The notes under the pieces are model-generated. The model ran no database searches and was not told the DNA's origin. It saw only the letters and a list, made by a program, of their open reading frames with translations. Source: Pelagibacterium flavum (GTDB taxonomy: Bacteria > Pseudomonadota > Alphaproteobacteria > Rhizobiales > Devosiaceae). From it: a DNA stretch of 64,000 nt. The stretch lies in NCBI RefSeq assembly GCF_025854335.1, contig NZ_CP107716.1, positions 2,535,001-2,599,000 on the forward strand, in the 5' to 3' direction. Of this stretch, positions 54,041 to 61,960 are shown in pieces (the first letter of the stretch is position 1; each line of letters opens with the position of its first letter). The translations under genes were made by a program, and so were the position numbers.

Positions 54041-55341
54041 TAAACAACCCAATTCGTTTCGATCTGCGGCATGTCTGTGCTGGTCGGTTCCGTGTAGTGG
54101 ATGCACATAAGACCGAAGGCATCGGCGGCGTGGCTGGACCAGTCATGGTCCGGGCCAAGCCCAATGTCTCGATCGTCCTTAGACCGCTTTTCGTGATACC
54201 AACCGAGCGCCAGCCTGCCCGGTTCTGTCGTCTTCTCGTTGAACGTCACGCGAGGAAACATGCGCCTTGCCGTCTCGATACGCATAGACGCTGCGCCAGG
54301 GCCTTGATTGCCGACGACTTCGCACTCAAACCCCGCGTCCTCGATCGCGCTTTGATACGTCGCGTCTCGGATCTTCTCATGGCTTGCGCCATCATGAGGC
54401 AGGACACAGTAAGCGTCGTCATAGCCCCGGCGCCTTAGCCAAGCCAAATGCGTCGAGAGCGGTTGGCCCTGCGCCTCGTAATAGTCAACGACCCTGATTT
54501 CCTTGCCGATGAATTGGCAGACCCAGATAGCGGTGTGGTCGGCTTTTGCCCCGGTGCCGCCGATGTCCCAATAGGCCCTGACGCCCATGATAGGATCGAG
54601 CGGGTAACCGCCGATCCGTCCGTGCTCTTTGGCAGCAAGCAAAGAGGATGCGTAATAAGCCCCCTCCATAACGGTGACAAAGCCGCCTTCCCAGATATGG
54701 TCGTACTGCTCTGGGCGCTCGATCAGATCACGCTGCCGTTGGCGCTCAAGAATGGCTGGGAACTTAGGGTTGTCCCGAAAGTTGATCTCAACGATCTTGT
54801 AGCGCGGGTCTGCGCTGTTCCTGAACCGCTTGTGGGTTGCGCTCTTCTTGCTCTCCGGGTTCCACGACACCCAAAGTTCCGAGTCCACTTCGCGAAGCGT
54901 CGGAATGAGCTTGGTCCACGCTTCGTCCGTGACCGGCTCAGCCTCATCAACCCATGCCAGCAATATGCGCGCCTGAGACTTCACGCTGTCGATGTTGCGA
55001 TCAAGGCCCATGAACGTGTAATAAACGTCGCCCGGCAGGCCAATCGTTCTGATGTAGGTCTCGCCAATCTCGAAGTGCGAGGCCAGCCAAGGCTCCTCTT
55101 TGATCGCCTGCTTGATTTCCTCAAGTGAGGAATCGGCCAGCGTCTTCATGAACTGTCTGGCGCATAGGATCTGGCCAGACCTCCCAGCCGATGCCCACAT
55201 GTAAGCGCGAACAGCGCTCATCTTGGCAAACGATCTCGTCTTGCCAGAACCGCGCCCGCCGTATGCGCCCCTTACGTCAGCCTCGCCATCAAAGACAGGA
55301 ATCAGCTTGGGTGGGAGCGCAATCCTAGCTGTCGCCGTCAT
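54040..55341 (-). CDS. terL: terminase large subunit
   Basis: 433 residues. Walker A GAYGGRGSGKTRSF near 30, Walker B ARILLAWVDEAEP near 130, coupling motif WVSWNPES near 158, and the nuclease domain with RAYWDIGGTGAKADHT near 256 and DHDWSSHAADAFGLM near 405. It pumps DNA into the head and cuts the concatemer. It overlaps the small gene upstream by 17 bp. Confidence 0.93.
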   Translation of the reverse strand: MTATARIALPPKLIPVFDGEADVRGAYGGRGSGKTRSFAKMSAVRAYMWASAGRSGQILCARQFMKTLADSSLEEIKQAIKEEPWLASHFEIGETYIRTIGLPGDVYYTFMGLDRNIDSVKSQARILLAWVDEAEPVTDEAWTKLIPTLREVDSELWVSWNPESKKSATHKRFRNSADPRYKIVEINFRDNPKFPAILERQRQRDLIERPEQYDHIWEGGFVTVMEGAYYASSLLAAKEHGRIGGYPLDPIMGVRAYWDIGGTGAKADHTAIWVCQFIGKEIRVVDYYEAQGQPLSTHLAWLRRRGYDDAYCVLPHDGASHEKIRDATYQSAIEDAGFECEVVGNQGPGAASMRIETARRMFPRVTFNEKTTEPGRLALGWYHEKRSKDDRDIGLGPDHDWSSHAADAFGLMCIHYTEPTSTDMPQIETNWVV

Positions 55342-55624
55342 CTGTCAGCGCTACGAGCTCAACACGAGCGATCTTGACCGGGCCACCACCCTCCCCCGTC
55401 ACCTGCAACGGAAGGAGCTTTGGATAGACTTGAGCCCAGAAAGCCTTTTCGTTCTGCGCGTCGGCCCTAGCCCATGCGACAAGACGCTCGACACCGCCAA
55501 GACGCTCTGCTGCTTCGGCAATAACCGCCTTGGCTTCTGATGTAACCTTGTTGCGGCTACCTTTGGGGCGACCGGGACCAGCTTTGCCGCTACCCGGTTT
55601 TTTGCCCGTTATTTTATTGGTCAT
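55325..55624 (-). CDS. terminase small-subunit-like protein
   Basis: 99 residues, basic Gly/Lys/Arg start (GKKPGSGKAGPGRPKGSRNK) and a helical body with QVYPKLLPLQ, a pattern usual in proteins encoded before large terminases. Its role as small subunit rests on position and the KGSRNK motif. Confidence 0.65.
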   Translation of the reverse strand: MTNKITGKKPGSGKAGPGRPKGSRNKVTSEAKAVIAEAAERLGGVERLVAWARADAQNEKAFWAQVYPKLLPLQVTGEGGGPVKIARVELVALTDDGDS

Positions 55625-55685
55625 GATTGGCAGGCCCTTGTGGGGAGATTGCCTCGACTTAGAGGAAAGTTTCCTGTTGGCGCGG

Positions 55686-55880
55686 TCAGTTCAATGTGGG
55701 GGCGTGAATATCGCCGGATTCGATCAACTGGCCCTCTATATGGCCGAAGGCTTGAAGGGCGCTGAGCTGGGCGAGTGCGTCTTCAAGGTCCGTGGCCACG
55801 ATGTAGGCCGTGCGTGTTCCACCCTCATAGGGGTAGTCGATCATGAAGGTGGAGGGCTCGGGGTCTAGGTCGTGGCGCAT
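55686..55880 (-). CDS. small phage protein before terminase
   Basis: 64 residues from the ATG at 55880, with GTGGAG 7 bp before. The sequence (TFMIDYPYEGGTRTAYIVAT then DLEDALAQLSALQAFGHIEG) is compact and mixed, with no motif recognised. It is the first gene after the first late terminator. Confidence 0.5.
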   Translation of the reverse strand: MRHDLDPEPSTFMIDYPYEGGTRTAYIVATDLEDALAQLSALQAFGHIEGQLIESGDIHAPTLN

Positions 55881-55895
55881 TGTGGGGCTCCACAT

Positions 55896-55926
55896 AGAAA
55901 AGCCCGCTGGCGTGATACCGGCGGGC
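55896..55926 (-). terminator. late-operon leader terminator (first)
   Basis: GCCCGCTGG (55902-55910) and CCGGCGGGC (55918-55926) form a 9-bp stem with a 7-base loop, and the AGAAAA at 55896-55900 gives a U run on the minus transcript. It separates the NusG-like gene from the late genes. Confidence 0.75.
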
Positions 55927-56065
55927 GGGAATTGGGTGGCTTTGGACACAAAGCAGGCGGGCGCGATTTCCAGTATCGCTGGGGGCCCCGGGTCTCGGCT
56001 CGATGGCTGACCTCGGATCGGGCGCTCGTCCGTTAACCGCAAACTAGGTGATTTGCGGCCTCGGT

Positions 56066-56638
56066 TCAAGCCGCTTCTTGCTTTTCCTCACCTTTGCCCG
56101 ATGCGAGGATTGCGCCGATCTGACGGGCGCGTTCGCCAGCCACGGTTATGACCCTAGGGCGATCCTTCGAGGCCTTGGCCTTGAGAGACAGCGGGGAGCG
56201 GATAACGCCCCTGCCCTGCACATTGACAAGCGCAGCGGTGCGCGGGACTTCCTGCCCCTTGTGCATTACCATCTGCTTTTCAAGAACGAGCTGCCCGTCC
56301 AACTGGTGAGAGCGATAGTCCAGCCATTCCTTGGTCGCAGTCTCAATCCTGCGCGGCCTGTTGTCCGTCGAAAGAACGCCGTTGACCAGATGCAGGGACA
56401 TGACATGGTACCAGTCTGGGGCGCTCGGGAATCCGACGAAAACGACGCCCGGGAGTGACGGCCGCGCCACCTCGATCTTGCTCTTGGCGTATTTGTTTTT
56501 CTTCTGGAATGCCAGGTTCACAGGGATGAAGGTCTGCCACCCGCGCTTTCCAAAGATGTAGCCCGCGACAAGCTCTTTCTGGCGCACCACGTCGAGCGCG
56601 TACCAGTGAAGCTCATCGTCGTCAAAATGCCTTGCCAT
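56066..56638 (-). CDS. NusG-like transcription antitermination protein
   Basis: 190 residues from the ATG at 56638. The NusG N-terminal domain pattern is visible: WYALDVVRQKELVAGYIFGK, RGWQTFIPVN and RPSLPGVVFVGFPSA. The C-terminal part is basic and lacks a clear KOW motif. NusG paralogues of this kind (RfaH, LoaP) let RNA polymerase ignore terminators. It sits 140 bp before a strong terminator that precedes the late operon, so it is the likely late-gene switch. Confidence 0.7.
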   Translation of the reverse strand: MARHFDDDELHWYALDVVRQKELVAGYIFGKRGWQTFIPVNLAFQKKNKYAKSKIEVARPSLPGVVFVGFPSAPDWYHVMSLHLVNGVLSTDNRPRRIETATKEWLDYRSHQLDGQLVLEKQMVMHKGQEVPRTAALVNVQGRGVIRSPLSLKAKASKDRPRVITVAGERARQIGAILASGKGEEKQEAA

Positions 56639-56667
56639 GATTACCTGCCCCTTCGGAATAGATGGTG

Positions 56668-56967
56668 TTATGCTGGCTCGTAAGTCGCCGCAAAAATGTC
56701 CGGTTTGCATGGGTAAAATTCACCTTGCACGCCCTTGATGACCCAGTCACCCGGCCTGGCTAAATGGTCGCCTTCCAATGTTGGGATTACGAGACCGCTT
56801 TCTTTGCCGCCGCGCCACTTCCAGCCCTGTGTCGGAGCGCCGATCCGACTTAAACCCTCCTCCGTCGCCAGCATAGATTCCGCGCTGATAACCGGGTTTC
56901 CGGAAAAGCAGCCCGGATGAACTTGGACCGCATCGATCACAACTGGCCTTTTCCTGAATTTCGCCAT
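56668..56967 (-). CDS. conserved phage protein (PGDW motif)
   Basis: 99 residues: RKRPVVIDAVQVHPG, TLEGDHLARPGDWVIKGVQG and EFYPCKPDIFAATYE, a pattern widespread in phages of many hosts but without known function. Confidence 0.75.
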   Translation of the reverse strand: MAKFRKRPVVIDAVQVHPGCFSGNPVISAESMLATEEGLSRIGAPTQGWKWRGGKESGLVIPTLEGDHLARPGDWVIKGVQGEFYPCKPDIFAATYEPA

Positions 56968-56978
56968 CTCTCTCGCTC

Positions 56979-57212
56979 CTATTGCTTGAGGGCGCGGGCG
57001 GCACGAGCAGCCTTTAGCGCCACGACTTGGTCTGACGGTGATTTGGCGTCCAGAATGGCATCGAGAAGGGCCACTGCTTCGGCCTGACGCTCTATGAGGT
57101 CGGCGGCTTCCGAGCAGTCCACGCCTATCGTTCGGATAGTGACGCCAATTCTGTCCCGCGCGTACGACGCATCGGTGCGCAGCCGCTCCACCAGTTCCCT
57201 GCTCTCGCTCAT
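56979..57212 (-). CDS. small helical phage protein
   Basis: 77 residues from the ATG at 57212: SRELVERLRTDASYARDRIG and DCSEAADLIERQAEAVALLD, common in early phage regions and thought to be an accessory protein. It overlaps the next gene by 4 bp. Confidence 0.6.
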   Translation of the reverse strand: MSESRELVERLRTDASYARDRIGVTIRTIGVDCSEAADLIERQAEAVALLDAILDAKSPSDQVVALKAARAARALKQ

Positions 57213-57418
57213 GTGTCTGCCTCGTGGTGCGCGGCGTTGTATGCAATCTGGCAGGCCTGAGCGATCCGGAGGGCTGTGATTTCGCTCCAGACCGCACGAG
57301 TGTAGCCGTACCAAGCCGAAGCTCCGTTTGGCTCAACGTAGGCGTCTGACCATTTCCACATAACGACCCATTTCCAGCCATGTGGCTTGACGAAATAAAT
57401 TCTTCGGCGCTCAGCCAT
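57209..57418 (-). CDS. small aromatic-rich phage protein
   Basis: 69 residues with many Trp and Tyr (RIYFVKPHGWKWVVMWKWSD, ASAWYGYTRAVWSEITALRI). Function unknown. Overlaps the flanking genes by 4 and 8 bp. Confidence 0.55.
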   Translation of the reverse strand: MAERRRIYFVKPHGWKWVVMWKWSDAYVEPNGASAWYGYTRAVWSEITALRIAQACQIAYNAAHHEADT

Positions 57419-57635
57419 TTGGCATCTCTCCGTTCATTCTCGCCACCATGAAGGCTTTGAAATCGTCTGCGTGATTGATGAGGAACGACAGAACATCTAT
57501 CGTTGCCTCAAGGCTGCGAAGCTCGATCTTGGCGAACTCTGCCTCTCGGCTGTTGCCCTTGGCTCTCACCTGCGTTTGAGCGGCAATGCCTTTGATGGTC
57601 CCGATCTGGGTGCCGAGTGATACAGGCTCCGTCAT
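57411..57635 (-). CDS. small phage protein
   Basis: 74 residues from the ATG at 57635: GTQIGTIKGIAAQTQVRAKG, then helix LRSLEATIDVLSFLINHADD. No family recognised. Overlaps neighbours by a few bases. Confidence 0.5.
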   Translation of the reverse strand: MTEPVSLGTQIGTIKGIAAQTQVRAKGNSREAEFAKIELRSLEATIDVLSFLINHADDFKAFMVARMNGEMPNG

Positions 57636-57841
57636 GCGAGGCTCCACAGCTTGATCCCGTTGCGCATGCACAGGTACAAAACCTCGATACGAGCAGCGCC
57701 CATCTGCTCAGCGATTTCCGAGGCCGAAGCCCGCTTCATGGCCCTGCGCTCAACTTCCCAGACATCGGCAAGTGTCCAGCGGCGGTTGAGATGCCAGTCG
57801 GCAGGCTTTAAGGCGTTGATGGGAATGCCTGGGAGATTCAT
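57632..57841 (-). CDS. small HTH-like phage protein
   Basis: 69 residues: RWTLADVWEVERRAMKRASA then SEIAEQMGAARIEVLYLCMR, which looks like a helix-turn-helix. Possibly a regulator. Confidence 0.5.
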   Translation of the reverse strand: MNLPGIPINALKPADWHLNRRWTLADVWEVERRAMKRASASEIAEQMGAARIEVLYLCMRNGIKLWSLA

Positions 57842-58353
57842 GCTATGTCTCTATCCCCGTCGAAATCGCCCGCTGCGAGCCGTTTCAAGTCCTTTCCGAT
57901 CCGCTGGCGCTTTTCGTCGCTCACCGGCGGCGGCAGTTCGAGCTTGCGGGCCTCATTCAATTCCAGCTTGGGAATGAACCAGCCCAAGATTCCGTCGCGG
58001 GTTTTGACCGGCGGCGTTCCGCCGCGCTTCATGGCGACTTTCTGCCAGTCGTCCGAATTGACCGCGACAAACTCATGGCTATCGAGATGGTCCTGCCAGC
58101 GAAGCCGATCCTGTTGGCGCTGGCACTCGGCAGCCAACTCCGGCGCGGACGGCGCAAACCCGTTGTTACGGCCCTTCACGTCGCCCTTGATGAACGCCTT
58201 GCAAGCCGACTGGACGGCGTTGAGGTCAAAGTCCTCGATGCTCATCATGTAGGCCGGCACGGCGTCAGCGCTGATGCTCGATTGTGAGGACGGGAAGGCC
58301 TGGAGCATCAAACCAATCGCCCTGCTCGCCTGTGCTATTTCCTGCTTGTCCAT
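57838..58353 (-). CDS. phage replication-region protein
   Basis: 171 residues. QASRAIGLMLQAFPSSQSSI and YMMSIEDFDLNAVQSACKAF resemble the small helical domains of phage replication loaders (lambda P-type context), followed by FAPSAPELAAECQRQQDRLR. It overlaps the next gene by 89 bp. Role as helicase loader is inference. Confidence 0.5.
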   Translation of the reverse strand: MDKQEIAQASRAIGLMLQAFPSSQSSISADAVPAYMMSIEDFDLNAVQSACKAFIKGDVKGRNNGFAPSAPELAAECQRQQDRLRWQDHLDSHEFVAVNSDDWQKVAMKRGGTPPVKTRDGILGWFIPKLELNEARKLELPPPVSDEKRQRIGKDLKRLAAGDFDGDRDIA

Positions 58354-58948
58354 CGATTACATCTCCGAATGCTGTGAAGTGCTGCCCGCCCTTGAGTTGC
58401 GGGGGTTGAGGGGAGCCGCGAGGCTGGAACGCCCGATTTTCGACCCACTCCGGCTCGATGCTCTGCCAACCCTTTTCGATCATCAGGTCGGCGGCGGCGT
58501 TCGGGTCCGGGCATCGTGCCAGCTTGGCCGCCAGTTGCCGCGCCGCCTTGGGCGTCATCGGTTTTTTGATCCGGTTGCGATGGTCGATCACGTCCTGAGC
58601 GTGTTCGGCGTCGAGGACTGCCAGAAGTTCGCTTCGAGGGGTCGCCTTCGCGGGCGTGGTACGAACCCCCGAAGGGGGTGAGTTTTTAGGGTTATTTTCT
58701 TTAGGGGGTGTGGGGGAGGTTTCTTTATCAGGGGTATTTTGTTCCGCGTCCGTCACGCCTTGTCCATAAATGTCCGCGTGACCTAGCGTGACATTCTCGC
58801 GCTGACGGCGCTTGCGGGCCGCGTCCATCTCGCGTTTGCGAGTTATGCGAGCATCTTCGCTTTGCGCGTCCGCCTTCACGGCCGCAACAATTTGCTCTGC
58901 CGTGCAGCCAGCCGCAACCATAGCGTCGAGCACTTCCGGCTTGATCAT
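58265..58948 (-). CDS. phage replication protein-like
   Basis: 227 residues: helical start (VLDAMVAAGCTAEQIVAAVK), a basic part (ITRKREMDAARKRRQRENV), a Pro/Thr-rich linker, and a helical end (KKPMTPKAARQLAAKLARCP, ADLMIEKGWQSIEPEWV). The last region resembles the C-terminus of phage replication initiators. Strand and overlaps tie it to the neighbouring loader-like gene. Confidence 0.5.
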   Translation of the reverse strand: MIKPEVLDAMVAAGCTAEQIVAAVKADAQSEDARITRKREMDAARKRRQRENVTLGHADIYGQGVTDAEQNTPDKETSPTPPKENNPKNSPPSGVRTTPAKATPRSELLAVLDAEHAQDVIDHRNRIKKPMTPKAARQLAAKLARCPDPNAAADLMIEKGWQSIEPEWVENRAFQPRGSPQPPQLKGGQHFTAFGDVIDGQAGNSTGEQGDWFDAPGLPVLTIEHQR

Positions 58949-59673
58949 GCGGCTCCCCTCCTGCGAAGGCGTCGCGTGAGCTTTCGCATTTCAGCCCTAG
59001 ACATGCGGGGAAGGCAAGCAACCTCAACAGGTGCAGACGAAATCCGTGCCTCAACGTCGCCCACGATGGAGATCAACGCGTCCATTTCAGATCGGATGGC
59101 CGTCAGATCGACATCAGGGCTGCGCAAGCGCTCAATCTCTTGCGCCATGCAGTTGAAGGCATCGATGTATTTAACCTTCCACTCGGTCGCCCTGGCGCCC
59201 GTGAAGCCCATCACGACAAGCGAGAACCCGTCTCGTGTTAGTCGGTATGCTCGGTATTTCCGGCCTTTCGGGTCTTGATAATCAATCGGCGTAAAATTGC
59301 GCCGATCAAATTCAGGGCCGCATTCGTCGCGAACCCGATCAATGACGCGAAGCACGTCCTTATGAGCCTTGGCGAAATTCTCGGCTATATCGTATGAAAA
59401 GCAGGATGGCTCACCATCCGTCAAATGCACCGGAACAATCTCTCGCTCGGGCTCTAAGGTCTCGATTAGACCATTTGCGGCAATCTCGCGCCTGATCAGG
59501 GCTCGCTCATTGAGGGGGGCGCGCCAATCGCTCGGTGTGGCCGCAACGACATGCAGGTGTTCATAGTCGCGACCATAGCGGATATGGACATGCTTGCCGC
59601 CGGTTTCGACGTTGTAGGGTATGCCGTGGCTATCCAATTCGGTGCGCACGGCGTCAAGGCAAGGATTGCTCAT
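58945..59673 (-). CDS. Rha-family phage regulator with N-terminal fused domain
   Basis: 242 residues from the ATG at 59673. Residues 1-70 (CLDAVRTELDSHGIPYNVET, VVAATPSDWRAPLNERALIR) form a small HicA-like domain usually found alone. Residues about 95-190 are Rha (AENFAKAHKDVLRVIDRVRD, RNFTPIDYQDPKGRKYRAYR, VVMGFTGARATEWKVKYIDA). A coiled C-terminus ends in an Arg-rich tail. Rha proteins control phage development. Confidence 0.8.
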   Translation of the reverse strand: MSNPCLDAVRTELDSHGIPYNVETGGKHVHIRYGRDYEHLHVVAATPSDWRAPLNERALIRREIAANGLIETLEPEREIVPVHLTDGEPSCFSYDIAENFAKAHKDVLRVIDRVRDECGPEFDRRNFTPIDYQDPKGRKYRAYRLTRDGFSLVVMGFTGARATEWKVKYIDAFNCMAQEIERLRSPDVDLTAIRSEMDALISIVGDVEARISSAPVEVACLPRMSRAEMRKLTRRLRRRGAA

Positions 59674-60035
59674 TGGCCGATAGCCTCCCGCGCCTTCCGT
59701 GCGCCCTCCTGAGCGCGCTTCCATGCCATGAACTGGGCAGACTTTGCTTGCACGGCGCCCACCGGCAGGGCATCATTGGAGACACGCTCAATGCGGCGCG
59801 TATCGACCTTGGCAAGCGGCTTCTTGTCCTTGGCGGGCTTATAGACCCAGTTGGCCCAATGGATCAGATCTTCGGCCCTACAGCCGATCTCTACGGCGAT
59901 CTGCTCCCATGACCATCTCTGAGCCACGCGCTTCTGAACCAGGCGCCAAAATTCATGATCGTCGGCGCGCAATTCCACATCGCCAGTCCATCTGTTCCGG
60001 CTCTGCTCGTATGATCCTCTTGCTGGGTGGTTCAT
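59670..60035 (-). CDS. small HTH-containing phage protein
   Basis: 121 residues from the ATG at 60035: EFWRLVQKRVAQRWSWEQIA and VEIGCRAEDLIHWANWVYKP look like a helix-turn-helix, followed by a basic tail. Possibly a regulator. Overlaps both neighbours by 4 bp. Confidence 0.5.
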   Translation of the reverse strand: MNHPARGSYEQSRNRWTGDVELRADDHEFWRLVQKRVAQRWSWEQIAVEIGCRAEDLIHWANWVYKPAKDKKPLAKVDTRRIERVSNDALPVGAVQAKSAQFMAWKRAQEGARKAREAIGQ

Positions 60036-60499
60036 GCTGCCGGCCTTTCGAGAATGAGAAGTTTCCTCACCTTCGTCACGCCACACCGACGCCAGCCCGC
60101 TTTGATGAAGCAATAACCGGGGTTGTGGCTGCGAACAGCGCGAGGGTTGACGTATGTGAAATGACGCTCGCCCGGCCAACGCTTATCGGCCAGCGCATCA
60201 GCTGCGCGTATCAGGTCCGAACTATCGGTTCGGGAGAGCGGGCGCTCATTGCGAAAAATGGCGCAGTTGACGCCAGATTGCCCATCTGCGCTAATGAATT
60301 TGCGCCACGTGAACATCGCCCGAGCGTCCGGTGTGAGCAGCACCATCTTTTCGCCGGGACCGACAAAAAGCAGCGGCTTGCGTCCGTCTTTGTAAACGTA
60401 GCGCGAATAGTGGCGATCAAAAATTGTCCTAGCGGTATCGTTGCCATCGCGCACTTCGACCCACGTATCGCCAAAAAGAAAAGGCTGGACCGCGCCCAT
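60032..60499 (-). CDS. conserved phage protein, widespread
   Basis: 155 residues from the ATG at 60499. TIFDRHYSRYVYKDGRKPLL, FVGPGEKMVLLTPDARAMFT and RWPGERHFTYVNPRAVRSHN then NPGYCFIKAGWRRCG are strongly conserved in phages of many hosts. The function is unknown; a nuclease or acetyltransferase-like fold is sometimes suggested. Confidence 0.7.
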   Translation of the reverse strand: MGAVQPFLFGDTWVEVRDGNDTARTIFDRHYSRYVYKDGRKPLLFVGPGEKMVLLTPDARAMFTWRKFISADGQSGVNCAIFRNERPLSRTDSSDLIRAADALADKRWPGERHFTYVNPRAVRSHNPGYCFIKAGWRRCGVTKVRKLLILERPAA

Positions 60500-60603
60500 C
60501 ACCCCCTCCCCCGTTTACCCTGAGAGGAGGCGAGGCGTTTTAGGAGCGTCTTGCGGCTTGGCTTGTGCGTCTTGGCGCGCTGGGAGGCTGTGGGGCGGGT
60601 CAT
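60499..60603 (-). CDS. tiny basic phage protein
   Basis: 34 residues, Lys/Arg-rich (MTRPTASQRAKTHKPSRKTL). It starts in an ATGA overlap with the previous gene and its stop overlaps the next start, so translation coupling supports it. Function unknown. Confidence 0.45.
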   Translation of the reverse strand: MTRPTASQRAKTHKPSRKTLLKRLASSQGKRGRG

Positions 60604-60764
60604 GCGGCCTCTCCCGGCCCACCATTGGCAGGACGGCCAAGGAACAGGCTGCACCCGATCATCACATAGGCAGCGCGACGGCCTTCCGTGTTGAACACAT
60701 CAAGATCGATCGATACCCTTGGCTGAGGACGGCGAAACGCTTTGAGAATTGAGCGGATCATCAT
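60600..60764 (-). CDS. small phage protein
   Basis: 54 residues beginning MMIRSILKAFRRPQPRVSID, with a hydrophobic middle. Two ATGs lie at the start. It overlaps both neighbours by 4 bp. No family recognised. Confidence 0.45.
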   Translation of the reverse strand: MMIRSILKAFRRPQPRVSIDLDVFNTEGRRAAYVMIGCSLFLGRPANGGPGEAA

Positions 60765-61072
60765 TTTTTCTCCACTAACAGCCGATCAAGCCCATATTGC
60801 TTAGACGCCAGCAGGGCATCGACCTTGAGCAGTTCGGCTTCCTCTGCATCAATGGCGGCGATGGCGTCACGGCGGCGCTCTAGTTCGCGCTCCAGTTCCT
60901 TGATTGCATCCTCGTCGTGCAGACGGAGGGCGCGGACATGCTCAAGGCGGGCGGTGACGTGGTCGCGGTCGGCATCAACGTCTGACTTCATACATGCCAG
61001 GAGGATGGGCGCCGGGGTCTTGCGACGGGCCGGGCCTTGGTCATCAATCGAGTGAATTTTTGCCGTGGTCAT
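60761..61072 (-). CDS. coiled-coil phage protein
   Basis: 103 residues from the ATG at 61072. A coiled coil covers about 36-90 (DHVTARLEHVRALRLHDEDA, IKELERELERRRDAIAAIDA). Function unknown. Confidence 0.55.
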   Translation of the reverse strand: MTTAKIHSIDDQGPARRKTPAPILLACMKSDVDADRDHVTARLEHVRALRLHDEDAIKELERELERRRDAIAAIDAEEAELLKVDALLASKQYGLDRLLVEKK

Positions 61073-61218
61073 TGGTCGTCTTCCTCCAGTTCTGGGGCCA
61101 GCCAAATGGCGAACCCGTTTGCTTTATCGATCGTCCATTTCCCCACTCGCACGCGCAGCAGAACGGGCAAGAAACGACGCCAGCCGCGCGGAACGGTCTT
61201 GGGATTTTCGGAGTGCAT
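61069..61218 (-). CDS. small phage protein overlapping upstream gene
   Basis: 49 residues from the ATG at 61218: RGWRRFLPVLLRVRVGKWTI then DKANGFAIWLAPE. It overlaps the end of the gene at 61124-61474 by 95 bp in another frame and the following gene by 4 bp, so expression is plausible but unproven. Confidence 0.4.
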   Translation of the reverse strand: MHSENPKTVPRGWRRFLPVLLRVRVGKWTIDKANGFAIWLAPELEEDDQ

Positions 61219-61474
61219 CGCGGGCCTCTTGGATTGCCATTTGCTCAAGGTCGCGCATCTCATATGCGTCGATCCTTCCCGCCTCCTCGTCCACGATTGA
61301 GCGCACGCGGCGCTCCGTCCATTGACGCTTGCGAAGGCGGATTTCGTCTTTCGGGAGGCCGCGCTCGACACGCTTCACGGCTTCAAATGCTGCCCCGATC
61401 ACGCGCTTGCGCGGCGTGGCGTCGAGGGGCCAGATTTCGTCAATGATGTTCCGAGCAGCCGTTACATCAGACAT
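61124..61474 (-). CDS. helical phage protein
   Basis: 116 residues from the ATG at 61474, preceded by CAGGAG. Sequence is charged and helical (MSDVTAARNIIDEIWPLDAT, MRDLEQMAIQEARDALRKS). No motif recognised. Longer readings up to 61558 lack a better ribosome site. Confidence 0.5.
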   Translation of the reverse strand: MSDVTAARNIIDEIWPLDATPRKRVIGAAFEAVKRVERGLPKDEIRLRKRQWTERRVRSIVDEEAGRIDAYEMRDLEQMAIQEARDALRKSQDRSARLASFLARSAARASGEMDDR

Positions 61475-61589
61475 GGCTTCGCTCCTGGGACGATTGTCCA
61501 GATTCGTGGGATGCTTTTTCGCCATCGTGGAATGCCTTCCGTGCTTTTCTTTCAGCACTGGACGAAGCGGAACACGAAAGGCTTTTCAG

Positions 61590-61874
61590 ATGGACACGAA
61601 CGCGAAACAGATCGGTCGATGCTTGCCGGCAGACGTTCTGGATCGCATTGAGGTGATAAAGGCCCAGGCACGCGCTATTGAAGCGCAGCGCCTGGGAAGT
61701 GGCGCGGGACAGAGGGAGACTACCCGCGCTGTTCCGGAACGGCGGGAGGAGGAAAACCGCCCCGGAAAGGTCGTTCAGATGCCCAAGCGCAATGGCAGGG
61801 CGAAGCCCCGTAGCGGTGCCCCTTCCGCTATTGTCCTGCCATTGCGCTTGGGCATTGATTGCGCCCATGGCTAG
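61590..61874 (+). CDS. small plus-strand phage protein containing inverted repeat
   Basis: 94 residues from the ATG at 61590 (AAAGG 8 bp before). The N-terminal half is a helix (CLPADVLDRIEVIKAQARAI), the second half is basic and disordered. It is the only plus-strand gene between the minus-strand early genes. Its 3' end contains a 21-bp perfect inverted repeat. It may be a regulator produced in the lysogenic state, which is a guess. Confidence 0.45.
   Translation: MDTNAKQIGRCLPADVLDRIEVIKAQARAIEAQRLGSGAGQRETTRAVPERREEENRPGKVVQMPKRNGRAKPRSGAPSAIVLPLRLGIDCAHG
61779..61855. repeat. perfect 21-bp inverted repeat
   Basis: The arm at 61779-61799 (begins ATGCCCAAGCGC) is an exact reverse complement of 61835-61855 (ends GCGCTTGGGCAT), with a 35-bp loop holding its own GC-rich patches. 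Such long perfect dyads are rare outside transposon ends, terminators and binding sites. There is no U run on either strand. Confidence 0.75.
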
Positions 61875-61960
61875 AACCACCCCCACGCTTTAGCCATCAG
61901 AAGGGCAATTGCAGGGAGGCAAGACCACATGGTGAGGGTGTAGAGGGTGGGGCTAGTCAT
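61871..61960 (-). CDS. tiny single-helix membrane peptide
   Basis: 29 residues: TSPTLYTLTMWSCLPAIALL then MAKAWGWF. One hydrophobic segment. The start overlaps the next gene's stop by 4 bp, giving some support. Function unknown. Confidence 0.4.
   Translation of the reverse strand: MTSPTLYTLTMWSCLPAIALLMAKAWGWF

Noticed and set aside
61779..61855. Inverted repeat considered as a transcription terminator
   Set aside because: Arms are very long, the loop is 35 bp, and there is no T run on either strand.
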